From Desulfobacterales bacterium (GTDB lineage: Bacteria; Desulfobacterota; Desulfobacteria; Desulfobacterales; C00003060), in the NCBI GenBank assembly GCA_023129535.1, contig JAGMBW010000020.1, positions 1 to 32,140 on the forward strand: 32,140 nt of DNA. The letters run 5' to 3'. Below, piece by piece: positions 8,291 to 16,059 of the stretch. The notes under the pieces are model-generated. The model worked only from the letters and a program-made list of their open reading frames with translations. It was not told where the DNA came from and made no database searches. The position numbers were made by a program, and so were the translations under genes. Each line of letters begins with the position of its first letter. The stretch's first letter is position 1.

Positions 8291-8486
8291 ATCATGACAT
8301 AAAAACATCTAAAATGGTGCAAAAAATCACCACTTCGCTTCAAATTATTTCTAGATCATTACTCCGAACATTTCTTTCTAAAATGCTTCGTACTATGGAA
8401 TTAGAACGGAAAGCCCTCTCTGGTAAGTGCAAACCAACGGTTCCTTTTGCTTGATCTCATTGTCCCTTTGTAATAATAGAAAGTTT

Positions 8487-8524
8487 CTCTGCGTACTTTG
8501 CGTCTCTGCGGTGAACTATTACCT
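8487..8524. repeat. Short intergenic repeat (CTTTGCGTCTCTGCGGTGA type)
   Basis: The stretch holds CTTTGCGTCTCTGCGGTGA preceded by CTCTGCGTA. I recall this wording from intergenic regions of many unrelated bacterial genomes, but its function is unknown to me. It ends 57 bases before the ndk start. Confidence 0.4.
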
Positions 8525-8581
8525 CCCTTTTTGTTAGGGAATTTGCCGTATCTTCAAGAAATTGCCAGAAAGGTTAAGCTT

Positions 8582-9004
8582 ATGAAAGAAAGAACTTTGT
8601 CGATCATTAAACCGGACGCTGTTGGAAAGGGCCTCATCGGCGAGATGATCAAGCGGTTTGAGCAGGCAGGTTTTAAGATTGTTGCCATGAAAATGGTTCA
8701 CATGTCCAAGAAAGAGGCAGAAGGCTTCTACGCTGTGCACAAGGAGCGCCCCTTTTTTGAGAGCGTGACCCGGTTTATGTCCTCGGGGCCTTCGGTGGTG
8801 ATGGTCCTTGAAGCAGACAATGTGATTGCCAGAAACCGTGAGCTGATGGGGGCTACCAACTACAAAGAGGCAGCCGAAGGCACCATACGTCGTGAATTCG
8901 CCACGGACATTGAAAAGAATGTGGTCCACGGATCTGACGCGCCTGAGACCGCGGCATTTGAGATTGGCTACTTCTTCAATGCCCTTGAGTTGGTTGGGGT
9001 ATGA
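8582..9004 (+). CDS. ndk: Nucleoside diphosphate kinase
   Basis: This 140-residue enzyme transfers the gamma phosphate from ATP to nucleoside diphosphates through a phosphohistidine. The sequence has the N-terminal [13 protein letters not shown], the FMSSGP segment (65-70), [11 protein letters not shown] (83-93) and the active-site His116 in [10 protein letters not shown]. Length is standard (137-143). The open frame extends upstream to 8498, but the family N terminus begins at the ATG at 8582, with a weak AGAAAGG site before it. In the MGATN segment the family usually has Pro next, whereas Tyr is found here. It is probably cotranscribed with the TolC gene 25 bp downstream. Confidence 0.96.
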   Translation: MKERTLSIIKPDAVGKGLIGEMIKRFEQAGFKIVAMKMVHMSKKEAEGFYAVHKERPFFESVTRFMSSGPSVVMVLEADNVIARNRELMGATNYKEAAEGTIRREFATDIEKNVVHGSDAPETAAFEIGYFFNALELVGV

Positions 9005-9029
9005 GGAAACGAGGGTCTGACGGAGGGAG

Positions 9030-10385
9030 ATGATGAGAAATAAAATGAGGGCAAGCTGGTTACGTGTATTTGCGCTGTTTTTTTTTGTTGCAGCCGTGGT
9101 GATGGTGGTTGCCGTGGCACGGCAGGCTGTAGCCCAGGAGGGGGCGCCTTTATTGACTCTCAAAGAGAGTATCGAGATGGGCCTGGAGCGCAACCCGGGT
9201 ATGCAAGTGGCCCGGGAGGAAATCGAGGCTGCGCGAGAGCGCCACAAAGAGGCGAGAACCGGCTTTCTGCCGTCATTGAGCGCCCGGTATAGCTACACCC
9301 GGCCAAGCGAGGTTCCCTATGCCGTGATTGCAGGCAATCGTTTTGATTTTGCCGATAGAGATCAGTATCGTTTGACCGGCACCATCGAACAGCCCTTGTT
9401 TACCGGTTTTGCCACCCTGTCCAATTACCAGTTAGCCAGGCTGGGTCTGGGTGTGGCCAGGATCCAACTGGCCCGTGCCCGGATTGACCTCATCCTGGAG
9501 GTGAAGGAGGCATATTATGGCATCTTGAGTGCGGACAAGATCCACGAGGTAGCCGTACAGGCCGTGGAACAGTTGCAAGCACAACTGGAGGTGGCAAAAA
9601 ACTTCTACGAGGTGGGTATGAGCCCCAAGATCGAGGTGCTCGAGGCGGAGGTCCGGTTGGCAGAGGCCAGGCAGGAACTCATCCGGGCTGAAAACGACGT
9701 AAGGCTGGTCAAGGCCCGCTTCAACACCATCTTGCGTCGGTCCATTGACTTAGACGTGGTGCCGGCAGACACCCTGTCCGACCGGCCCTATGAGAAACCC
9801 TATGAGTCTTGCCTGGAGACATCGCTGCAAAAGCGGCCAGAGCTCATAGAGGCGGAGAAAAATGTCCTTAGCGCCGAAAAGGAGGTCACTCTGACCAAAA
9901 GTGCCTATTACCCCAAAGTGACCCTCTCGGGTAACTACTATCGGGCTGGTGACGATGCGTCTCTGAGTGGGAGCGATTTTGTGGACCGGGAAAAGTGGGA
10001 TATTATGGCCGTAGCCACCATGACCTTTTTCGAGTGGGGCAAGACACGGTATGCTATCAAACGGCAGCAGGCTCGATTGCGCCAGGCTAAAGAGGTCCTG
10101 GAGCAGATCAAAGACGCTGTACGTCTGGAGGTGAAGACCAATTACCTGAATCTGCAAGCCGCAGAGAAAAATATCTGGGTGGCCAGAAAGAGCGTTGAAT
10201 CAGCAGAGGAGAATTTCCGGATCAGCAAGGAGCGCTACCGGGAACAGGTGGCCACGGCCACGGAAGTCCTGGATGCCCAGACCAGATTAACCGGAGCCAG
10301 AACCAACTACACCAACGCCCTGGTAGAATTCAACGTGGGCCGGGCTCGCCTGATTCGAGCCATGGGGCTTGAATCTGATAGTTAA
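9030..10385 (+). CDS. TolC-family outer membrane efflux/secretion channel
   Basis: This 451-residue protein has a Sec signal peptide (hydrophobic core about 13-30, probable cleavage AVA|Q after residue 35). The two tandem outer-membrane-efflux halves of the TolC fold follow, rich in long helices with heptad Ala/Leu/Glu/Arg patterns (for example about 155-235 and 345-440). The trimer would form a beta-barrel and periplasmic helical tunnel serving a pump or type I exporter. No membrane-fusion protein or pump gene is adjacent, so the partner must be elsewhere. GGAGGG lies just before the ATG at 9030. The last 56 bp overlap the 3' end of purL on the other strand, with no terminator visible between them. 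Confidence 0.92.
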   Translation: MMRNKMRASWLRVFALFFFVAAVVMVVAVARQAVAQEGAPLLTLKESIEMGLERNPGMQVAREEIEAARERHKEARTGFLPSLSARYSYTRPSEVPYAVIAGNRFDFADRDQYRLTGTIEQPLFTGFATLSNYQLARLGLGVARIQLARARIDLILEVKEAYYGILSADKIHEVAVQAVEQLQAQLEVAKNFYEVGMSPKIEVLEAEVRLAEARQELIRAENDVRLVKARFNTILRRSIDLDVVPADTLSDRPYEKPYESCLETSLQKRPELIEAEKNVLSAEKEVTLTKSAYYPKVTLSGNYYRAGDDASLSGSDFVDREKWDIMAVATMTFFEWGKTRYAIKRQQARLRQAKEVLEQIKDAVRLEVKTNYLNLQAAEKNIWVARKSVESAEENFRISKERYREQVATATEVLDAQTRLTGARTNYTNALVEFNVGRARLIRAMGLESDS

Positions 10386-13371
10386 GGCGTTTCCAGGCCG
10401 CTTTGAGCTCAGAGACCGACACGCGGACAACGGGCTTCCCTTTTATGCCCTTGATTAGAAGATCGGGCTTGCTTGTGACCGTCCCGATACAGGCCAGTGG
10501 GAAGTTAGCCATGACAGACTCAAAGGATGAACGATTCGTTGGATCAATGGTTAGGATGAACCGGCCCGGTGTCTCTGAATAGAGGATGACATGATCTTTT
10601 TCTGCGTCCGCCACAGGGACCGCAGACAGGTCAATGGTCATGCCCAGACCGCCGGCCATAGCTACCATGGCAAGATGAACCCCCAGGCCTCCGCGATAGA
10701 CGCCGTGGCATGATGCGACCAGCCCCTCCTGGATGGCCCGGCTCAGGGCACGATAACCTTTCATGCACGAGTCCGGTTCCAGTCTCGGGACCTGGAGCCC
10801 TATATAACCAAAATGTTCATAATACTCCGATGCGCCCAGCTCATTCCTGGTTTCACCCATTACATACACAAGATCTCCGGCAACCTTGGCATCCATGGTG
10901 ACGCACCGCGTGACGTCTGAAACCACACTCGTGCACGTGAACTGCAAGGTGGGAAGGGCAGAGATTTTGTGGGTCTCCCCGTATCGCCCTCTGAGATGTC
11001 CGTCCACGTACATGCTGTCTTTTCCAGAAAGGAGTGGAATCTCATATGCCCGGCAGACATCCCGAAGTGCCCAGTTCGCCCTCACCAGTTGGGCTGCCTT
11101 ATACTTGCCATCAGGGTTGCCTTTCGGGTCATACTGCACCGAAGGCCAGCAAAAGTTGTCCACACCCCCGATATGATCCGGCTCTCCACCCACGGCCACG
11201 ACACGGCGCACGGCTTCATCGATGGTACAGGCCACCATGTGGTAGGTGTCGATCTCGGAATAGGCAGGGAGCAGCGCCTGGGCTGCAGCGAGCCCCTGGA
11301 GCGAGTCGAGCACAGGCCGGATGACAACCGCATCGGTGTTTACGTCTCGATCTTTTCCAACAAGGGGTTTGATGACGCTTGTGCCTTGCACCTCATGGTC
11401 GTATTGCCGAATGATCCATTCCTTTGAACAGATGTTGGGACGGGAAACAATATCAAGGAGCAGGTCTGATGCATCGTCTGGCCCGGCGAGCACTGGCTCA
11501 AAAAGGCCTCGCATCTCCGGAGGCGTCCATTCGGCTTCAAAGGTCCACTGAGGAAATTGCGAGGTGAGCAAATCAAGGTCCACGTATGCGCATGTTTGGC
11601 CATCGCAAGTGATGTGGAGTTTCCCGGAGTCTGTATAGCGACCAATGACCGTGCTTTCCACCGCGTGCTTTGTGGAAAGGGCCATGAATCGTTCGCGATG
11701 TTCGGGCCTGATGGCAACCGTCATCCGTTCCTGAGATTCAGAGACCCAGATTTCCCACTGGTCGAGCCCCTCGTATTTTAGAGGAACTTTGTCAAGCTCA
11801 ACCATACACCCCTTGCTGAAACGGGCAGATTCTCCAATGGATGACGAAAGTCCGCCCCCACCATTGTCCGTGATAAATGCAATGAGGCCCTCATCCCGCG
11901 CCTCCAGGAGGAAATCGTGCATCTTTTTTTGTGTGTAAGGGTCCCCTATCTGCACGTGTCCGGCTGGAGTATGGGCCGAGAAGCTCTCGGAAGCCGCAGT
12001 GACACCGTGGATACCGTCCTTTCCAACGCGGCCGCCACACATGACGATCAGGTCACCGGCAGAAGTGGTCTTTCCCTCGCAGGGGATTCCTTTGACCACG
12101 GCAGGCATTATGCCGACAGCAGTGACAAAGACGAGGCACTTTCCAAGGTAACCATCGTGAAACCAGACCTGCCCGAAAGGGGTGGGGATGCCGCTCTTGT
12201 TCCCGCCATCTCGCACCCCTTCGATGATGCCATCCAGCAACCGTTTGGGATGAAGATGGGGTTTGAGCTCCCCCTGGTACTCTCTGGACCCCACACAATA
12301 TCCATACATACCCATGATCAGCCTGGAGCCTTTGCCGGTGCCCATAGGGTCTCGATAGACCCCCACAATCCCGGTGATGGCCCCGCCATAGGCCTCCATA
12401 TTGGACGGGGAATTATGGGTCTCACCCGTGATGACGTAGTAGTAGTCATCGTTAAAGCGGCCCACACCTGCATTGTCCCAGAGGACTGAAATAACCCATG
12501 GTTTTTTCTTCTTGATAGTCAGGGTGGGAGCCTCGATGCAGGTAGCAAAGAGGTCGTCCACATCCTTGCTCTCCCCTGTTGCCAGGTCACGGTAGTGGAA
12601 CAGGCCCCTGAAGGTGTTGTGGTTGCAGTGATCGCTCCTCGCCTGGGAGATGTATTCCAGTTCCACATCCGTAGGTGCCGAAAGCCGGACAACCTGACGC
12701 TGGGAAAGGACATCCTCTCTGAGAAAGTACGCACGTATTGTTGGGATATCATTCGGGTTCAAAGCGAGGTTGCGTTCCTTGCTGATGTGCGCCAGTGCCT
12801 CATCGGTATCAATGGCAACAGCAGTGACTGTGGGTTTGTGATCCAGCTCCATCCTGGGTATAATGATCCCTACACCCGTTGCCGGGTCCCAGTCGTTTCG
12901 GGAAAAGACCTTCGACTGCTGGATGATGTTATTGGCAAGGATCTCTCGCACGACCCGGTCCGCATCATTGAAAGAGAGATTGCCACCCTTCAGACAGTAC
13001 CGTTTTGAGGTGTAGATCCCCTCGTGAGGTTTTATACGGATACCAAGGAGATCCTCCATGACTTCTGCGGCCGTGCTTCCGGGGTTGTCCCGTACCCCGG
13101 GCCGGTAACCGACCCAGAGTATCCAGTCGAAATCGATATGAAGCGGTTTGTAAGAAGAAATCTGGGTGACAGGATTGGTAAAGATTTCCTTCTGGATGGC
13201 TTCAAGCTGGTCCGCTGTCAGCTCCACATCGATGGTCAATATGTTAACCGTGCTAACCGACTCGATATTGAATCCAAAATAGTCGTTCGCCTTCCTGCAA
13301 ACACCAGCCCCTTCAGCGTCAAAAAGATCAGGTTTAAGAGTGATTTCCAGACGGGCAGGCCCGCCTGCCAT
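10330..13371 (-). CDS. purL: Phosphoribosylformylglycinamidine synthase, PurS-PurL fusion without glutaminase
   Basis: This protein converts FGAR, glutamine-derived ammonia and ATP to FGAM in purine synthesis. The first 90 or so residues (RLEITLKPD onward) look like a fused PurS domain. Two AIR-synthase-like halves follow, with DHCNHNTF, GETHNSPSNMEAYGG, GGRVGKDGIHG, DNGGGGLSSS and, later, GGLGVHLA. There is no C-terminal class I glutaminase, so a separate PurQ is expected. About 1013 residues are longer than Bacillus PurL and shorter than the E. coli fusion. The frame is open to an ATG at 13425. I prefer 13371 because the domain begins just after it and AAGGG lies upstream, though rather far. 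The C-terminal 17 or so residues run antisense into the TolC gene. Confidence 0.93.
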   Translation of the reverse strand: MAGGPARLEITLKPDLFDAEGAGVCRKANDYFGFNIESVSTVNILTIDVELTADQLEAIQKEIFTNPVTQISSYKPLHIDFDWILWVGYRPGVRDNPGSTAAEVMEDLLGIRIKPHEGIYTSKRYCLKGGNLSFNDADRVVREILANNIIQQSKVFSRNDWDPATGVGIIIPRMELDHKPTVTAVAIDTDEALAHISKERNLALNPNDIPTIRAYFLREDVLSQRQVVRLSAPTDVELEYISQARSDHCNHNTFRGLFHYRDLATGESKDVDDLFATCIEAPTLTIKKKKPWVISVLWDNAGVGRFNDDYYYVITGETHNSPSNMEAYGGAITGIVGVYRDPMGTGKGSRLIMGMYGYCVGSREYQGELKPHLHPKRLLDGIIEGVRDGGNKSGIPTPFGQVWFHDGYLGKCLVFVTAVGIMPAVVKGIPCEGKTTSAGDLIVMCGGRVGKDGIHGVTAASESFSAHTPAGHVQIGDPYTQKKMHDFLLEARDEGLIAFITDNGGGGLSSSIGESARFSKGCMVELDKVPLKYEGLDQWEIWVSESQERMTVAIRPEHRERFMALSTKHAVESTVIGRYTDSGKLHITCDGQTCAYVDLDLLTSQFPQWTFEAEWTPPEMRGLFEPVLAGPDDASDLLLDIVSRPNICSKEWIIRQYDHEVQGTSVIKPLVGKDRDVNTDAVVIRPVLDSLQGLAAAQALLPAYSEIDTYHMVACTIDEAVRRVVAVGGEPDHIGGVDNFCWPSVQYDPKGNPDGKYKAAQLVRANWALRDVCRAYEIPLLSGKDSMYVDGHLRGRYGETHKISALPTLQFTCTSVVSDVTRCVTMDAKVAGDLVYVMGETRNELGASEYYEHFGYIGLQVPRLEPDSCMKGYRALSRAIQEGLVASCHGVYRGGLGVHLAMVAMAGGLGMTIDLSAVPVADAEKDHVILYSETPGRFILTIDPTNRSSFESVMANFPLACIGTVTSKPDLLIKGIKGKPVVRVSVSELKAAWKRLNYQIQAPWLESGEPGPR

Positions 13372-13478
13372 CGCTTGAGCGAGACCCTTATTGAAGTGAG
13401 CTGACTGGCAATAGCGGGCAGGCATGAAAAACGTCTATCAGAAATCGAATCAGGTGTCAAAAGAAGTTGTAGAGCTGC

Positions 13479-13985
13479 TCACGGACGTTGATTCAGGGTA
13501 TATTCAGCAAGCAGGCTTTCCTTCAAATAGCCGCTTTGAGGGTCCGAGAAGAATTCCTTAATAAGCTTCAGACTTTCCTGCCTCATGACATGAGATATGA
13601 CAGTGATTTCCATATCTCTGTAAAAAGGGTTGAGCCCTTTTAGGTCTAAGTTCGTTCCGCCTCCCATGACATCTTCATAGGCATACACGATATGTCTTAT
13701 GCCATTCAAGATGAGCGCTGCGTAGCACATGAGGCAGGGTTCCAGCGTTGAAAAAAGAGATACCTTTTCTCTATCGATCTTTTCGTCCAGATCAACCAGG
13801 CTCCTCAACGCCAACATTTCGGCATGGTCCAGCTCGTTTTGATTGTGTAGCCCACTGTGGCGACGCGCTCCGGTGACAAGCACTCTGTTTTCATACACCA
13901 TCACACAGCCCACCGGGAACTCTCCCACGCTGTGTGCCTTGTGTGCCTCTTCAAGGGCCTTTGACATAAAGACTTCGTAATTCAT
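13479..13985 (-). CDS. Zinc-dependent nucleoside deaminase (CDA/TadA-like)
   Basis: This 168-residue protein has the deaminase zinc site: His54 and catalytic Glu56 in DHAEM, and Cys84 and Cys87 in EPCLMC. GEFPVGCVMV (21-30) is the usual substrate-side strand. The fold covers TadA, guanine deaminase and cytosine deaminase. The C-terminal part (GGTNLDLKGLNPF and beyond) does not look like a typical TadA tail, so substrate is left open. The frame is open to 14177, but that part is unlike protein. The ATG at 13985 has CGGAGAAG 10 or so bases upstream and starts right at the domain. It is transcribed toward purL, 107 bp away, and is divergent from the dsr operon. Confidence 0.85.
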   Translation of the reverse strand: MNYEVFMSKALEEAHKAHSVGEFPVGCVMVYENRVLVTGARRHSGLHNQNELDHAEMLALRSLVDLDEKIDREKVSLFSTLEPCLMCYAALILNGIRHIVYAYEDVMGGGTNLDLKGLNPFYRDMEITVISHVMRQESLKLIKEFFSDPQSGYLKESLLAEYTLNQRP

Positions 13986-14171
13986 TTTCAATTTTCTTCT
14001 CCGATATGCTGAACTTTGAACCGCAAAAAATCTACCACGAAAACACCAAAAGGGAAAAGCACGAAATGCCTTTTGTTGGGTTTTCTTCGGTATGCAAAAC
14101 GGTGTTACTCCAAAGTCCGGAGTGAGCTTTACATAGCGTTGAACCAACAAAGCATAAGGTAACTCTGAACG

Positions 14172-14220
14172 GTTCACCCCGTTAAATAGGGTTCCCCTCG
14201 GGAAATTTAACAGGGTGAAC
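14172..14220. repeat. Inverted repeat with TGAAC-type short repeats
   Basis: GTTCACCCCGTTAAAT (14172-14187) pairs with ATTTAACAGGGTGAAC (14205-14220) with one mismatch, leaving a 17-base loop. It is flanked by AACTCTGAAC and by CTCTGAACCTGTGAAC, the same short motif found at 31918-31970. It lies 63 bases upstream of the dsr promoter and could be a repeat element or an operator. Confidence 0.6.
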
Positions 14221-14282
14221 TCTGAACCTGTGAACGCCTATATTTTTTGTAAAGCTGGGCCTGGAAACGGTTGTTTTTTGTC

Positions 14283-14311
14283 TTGACAAGCAAGATCATT
14301 TTGTGTATGGA
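14283..14311 (+). promoter_or_regulatory. Candidate sigma-70 promoter of the dsr operon
   Basis: A perfect -35 box TTGACA (14283-14288) is followed after 17 bases by TATGGA (14306-14311). The start site would be near 14318, giving a leader of about 60 bases to the first gene at 14377. This is the best promoter match that I see in the window, and it stands at the head of the sulfite-reduction electron-transfer operon. Confidence 0.65.
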
Positions 14312-14376
14312 CAATTACGATTGTTTGTGTCCCTTTTGAAATCGGGTTCGTGTCGGAACCGTAAGGACCAGCCTCT

Positions 14377-14946
14377 ATGGACCTAAAAAATCTCTTACTA
14401 CGAAAAAAATCTCCCATAGTAAAAAAGTGGTGTGAGGTGGTGCTGCGGACTTACCCTGAAGGGGGTCAGGCCTTTTTAAAGAAAAAAGATCGATTTGGGA
14501 ATCCGGTGGGTCATACCATTGCTGAGGGGATAGAGTCTATATTTGACGAACTCCTGCAAGGAACCAAATCTGACAAGATTCCGCTCTTTTTTGACAATAT
14601 CCTGAGGCTGAGGGCTGTTCAGGACTTTTCACCATCGAAGGCCGTCGGTTTTGTGTTTGGATTAAAGAAAGTGATCAGAAAGGAGCTGGGAAGTAAGCTC
14701 CTAAAAGATGGAACTTCTGAAGAATGGGCAGCATTTGAGTCTGAGATCGATGGCATGGGCCTGCTTTGCTTTGACATTTATACGCAGTGCCGAGAAAAGA
14801 TTTTTGATATCAGGATCAAGGCGCTAAGGAATCAGTCGCACAGATTATTGAAAATGGCAGGTGTGGCATATGATCTCCCTGAGGATTATGAGCTCTCCGA
14901 AGAAGATCGGGATCTGAAAAAAGCCCATGCAAATAAAAGCCATTAA
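14377..14946 (+). CDS. RsbRD N-terminal-domain protein heading the dsr operon
   Basis: This 189-residue soluble helical protein resembles the RsbRD_N domain, the sensory N-terminal part of the RsbR-type co-antagonists of RsbT (features: WCEVVLRTYP near the start, DNILRLRAVQDFSPSKAVGF in the middle). The STAS domain of full-length RsbR is absent. From family knowledge, genes with this domain often stand directly before dsrM in sulfate reducers, but their role is not known to me. It may be a sensor or assembly factor for the Dsr complex. TAAGGA precedes the ATG by 9 bases. It is followed by dsrM after 34 bp. Confidence 0.8.
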   Translation: MDLKNLLLRKKSPIVKKWCEVVLRTYPEGGQAFLKKKDRFGNPVGHTIAEGIESIFDELLQGTKSDKIPLFFDNILRLRAVQDFSPSKAVGFVFGLKKVIRKELGSKLLKDGTSEEWAAFESEIDGMGLLCFDIYTQCREKIFDIRIKALRNQSHRLLKMAGVAYDLPEDYELSEEDRDLKKAHANKSH

Positions 14947-14980
14947 CGAACAACCTCAAATGGATGAGAGGGAATAATAA

Positions 14981-16018
14981 ATGAATGTCATACTGAGTCT
15001 CATAGTTTCTTCCGTGGCAGTTTTCGGGCTCGTTGTGATTGCTTTCGTGGGCGTGTGGGGGGCACACCTTGAGTGGCTTTTTGGGGTGGTCATTCCGTAC
15101 CTCGCTGTGATTACATTCTTTGTAGGGATGATCTACCGGGTGGTGCAATGGGGTAAATGCGCGATGCCATTTCGCATCCCTTCTACGTGTGGCCAGCAAA
15201 AAACTCTGCCCTGGCTCAAGAGAACTTATGTAGACAAATTAGACAACCCGGTTGGCACTGTCGCCGTTGTCGGCCGGATGATCTTAGAGGTCCTTTGTTT
15301 TCGGTCCCTGTTCAGGAATACAAGGCTTGAATTCGGGAATGGGCAGGAGATCAAATACAAATCGGCCAAGTGGCTGTGGTTTGGATCGATCGTGTTTCAT
15401 TATACCTTCCTCATCGTTTTACTCAGGCACCTCAGGTTTTTTACCGAGCCGATGCCCTTCTTTGTCCCTATCATTGAAAAAGTGGATGGGTTTTTCCAGT
15501 TATATGTGCCCACTCTTTATCAAAGCGGCTTGTTGCTTGGGGCTGCTGCGACGTTTCTTCTGCTGAGAAGAGTGATCGATGGCAAGATGCGCTATATATC
15601 TCTTCCTGCCGACTACTTTCCGTTGTTTCTGATCCTTGGTCTGGCCACGACAGGCGTCCTGATGCGCTATGTGCTCAAGGCGGACGTCGTGAGCATCAAG
15701 GAGTTGACTATGGGATTGGTTTCTTTCCGGCCCGTGGTTCCGGAAGGGATCAGCGTCCTATTTTACATCCATATCTTTCTTGTGAGCGTGTTCTTTGCCT
15801 ACTTTCCCTTTAGCAAGCTAACCCACATGGCGGGTGTGTTTCTCAGCCCGACGAGAAACGTGTCTAATAATAGTCGAATCGTCAGGCACATCAATCCCTG
15901 GAATTACCCTGTCAAGGTTCATACGTATGCGGCGTATGAAGACGAATTCAGAGAAAAGATGATAGATGCTGGATTGCCAGTCGAAAAAGGGGCACCAGAG
16001 CCAGCCAAGCCAGAATAA
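14981..16018 (+). CDS. dsrM: DsrM, membrane cytochrome b subunit of DsrMKJOP
   Basis: This 345-residue membrane protein belongs to the NarI-like cytochrome b family. It has two N-terminal helices (about 1-24, 32-52), a cytoplasmic-type linker (about 60-125) and four more helices (about 133-150, 180-198, 212-232, 254-276). His residues in the helices (for example in IVFHYTFLIVLLRH and FYIHIFLV) would bind two b haems. It exchanges electrons with menaquinone and passes them to DsrK. The C-terminal tail is hydrophilic and Pro/Ala/Glu-rich. GAGAGGGA lies before the ATG, and dsrK follows after 41 bp. Confidence 0.95.
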   Translation: MNVILSLIVSSVAVFGLVVIAFVGVWGAHLEWLFGVVIPYLAVITFFVGMIYRVVQWGKCAMPFRIPSTCGQQKTLPWLKRTYVDKLDNPVGTVAVVGRMILEVLCFRSLFRNTRLEFGNGQEIKYKSAKWLWFGSIVFHYTFLIVLLRHLRFFTEPMPFFVPIIEKVDGFFQLYVPTLYQSGLLLGAAATFLLLRRVIDGKMRYISLPADYFPLFLILGLATTGVLMRYVLKADVVSIKELTMGLVSFRPVVPEGISVLFYIHIFLVSVFFAYFPFSKLTHMAGVFLSPTRNVSNNSRIVRHINPWNYPVKVHTYAAYEDEFREKMIDAGLPVEKGAPEPAKPE

Positions 16019-16059
16019 CAGAATAACGAACAAACCTCCAACCTCCAAAAGGAGTGATC

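Larger units (their letters stand above)
8060..8581. other. Repeat-rich gap between the CHAT gene and ndk
   Basis: The gap is 522 bp. It holds the CHAT ribosome site next to 8060, a MITE-like palindromic element (8136-8290), an AT-rich stretch without clear features, and a short sequence seen widely in bacterial gaps (8487-8524) just before ndk. An open frame at 8218-8454 runs out of the palindrome and shows no protein-like character. I see no gene. Confidence 0.7.
13986..14376. other. Divergent regulatory gap before the dsr operon
   Basis: The gap is 391 bp. Near 14020-14065 it has a CCACGAAAACACCAAAAGG-type stretch of a kind common in bacterial gaps. From about 14160 to 14240 it has TGAAC-type short repeats with a 16-bp inverted repeat, and at 14283-14311 a good promoter for the dsr operon. 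I see no open frame that I would call a gene. Confidence 0.65.

Noticed and set aside
8218-8454. 78-residue open frame downstream of the MITE-like element
   Set aside because: It starts inside the palindrome, has no ribosome site and shows no protein family features.
8498-8581. 28-residue N-terminal extension of Ndk
   Set aside because: Family members begin with the short [13 protein letters not shown]-type start, and the extension is translated from intergenic repeat sequence.
13986-14177. 64-residue N-terminal extension of the deaminase
   Set aside because: It lies over intergenic repeat text, and a good ribosome site marks the ATG at 13985.
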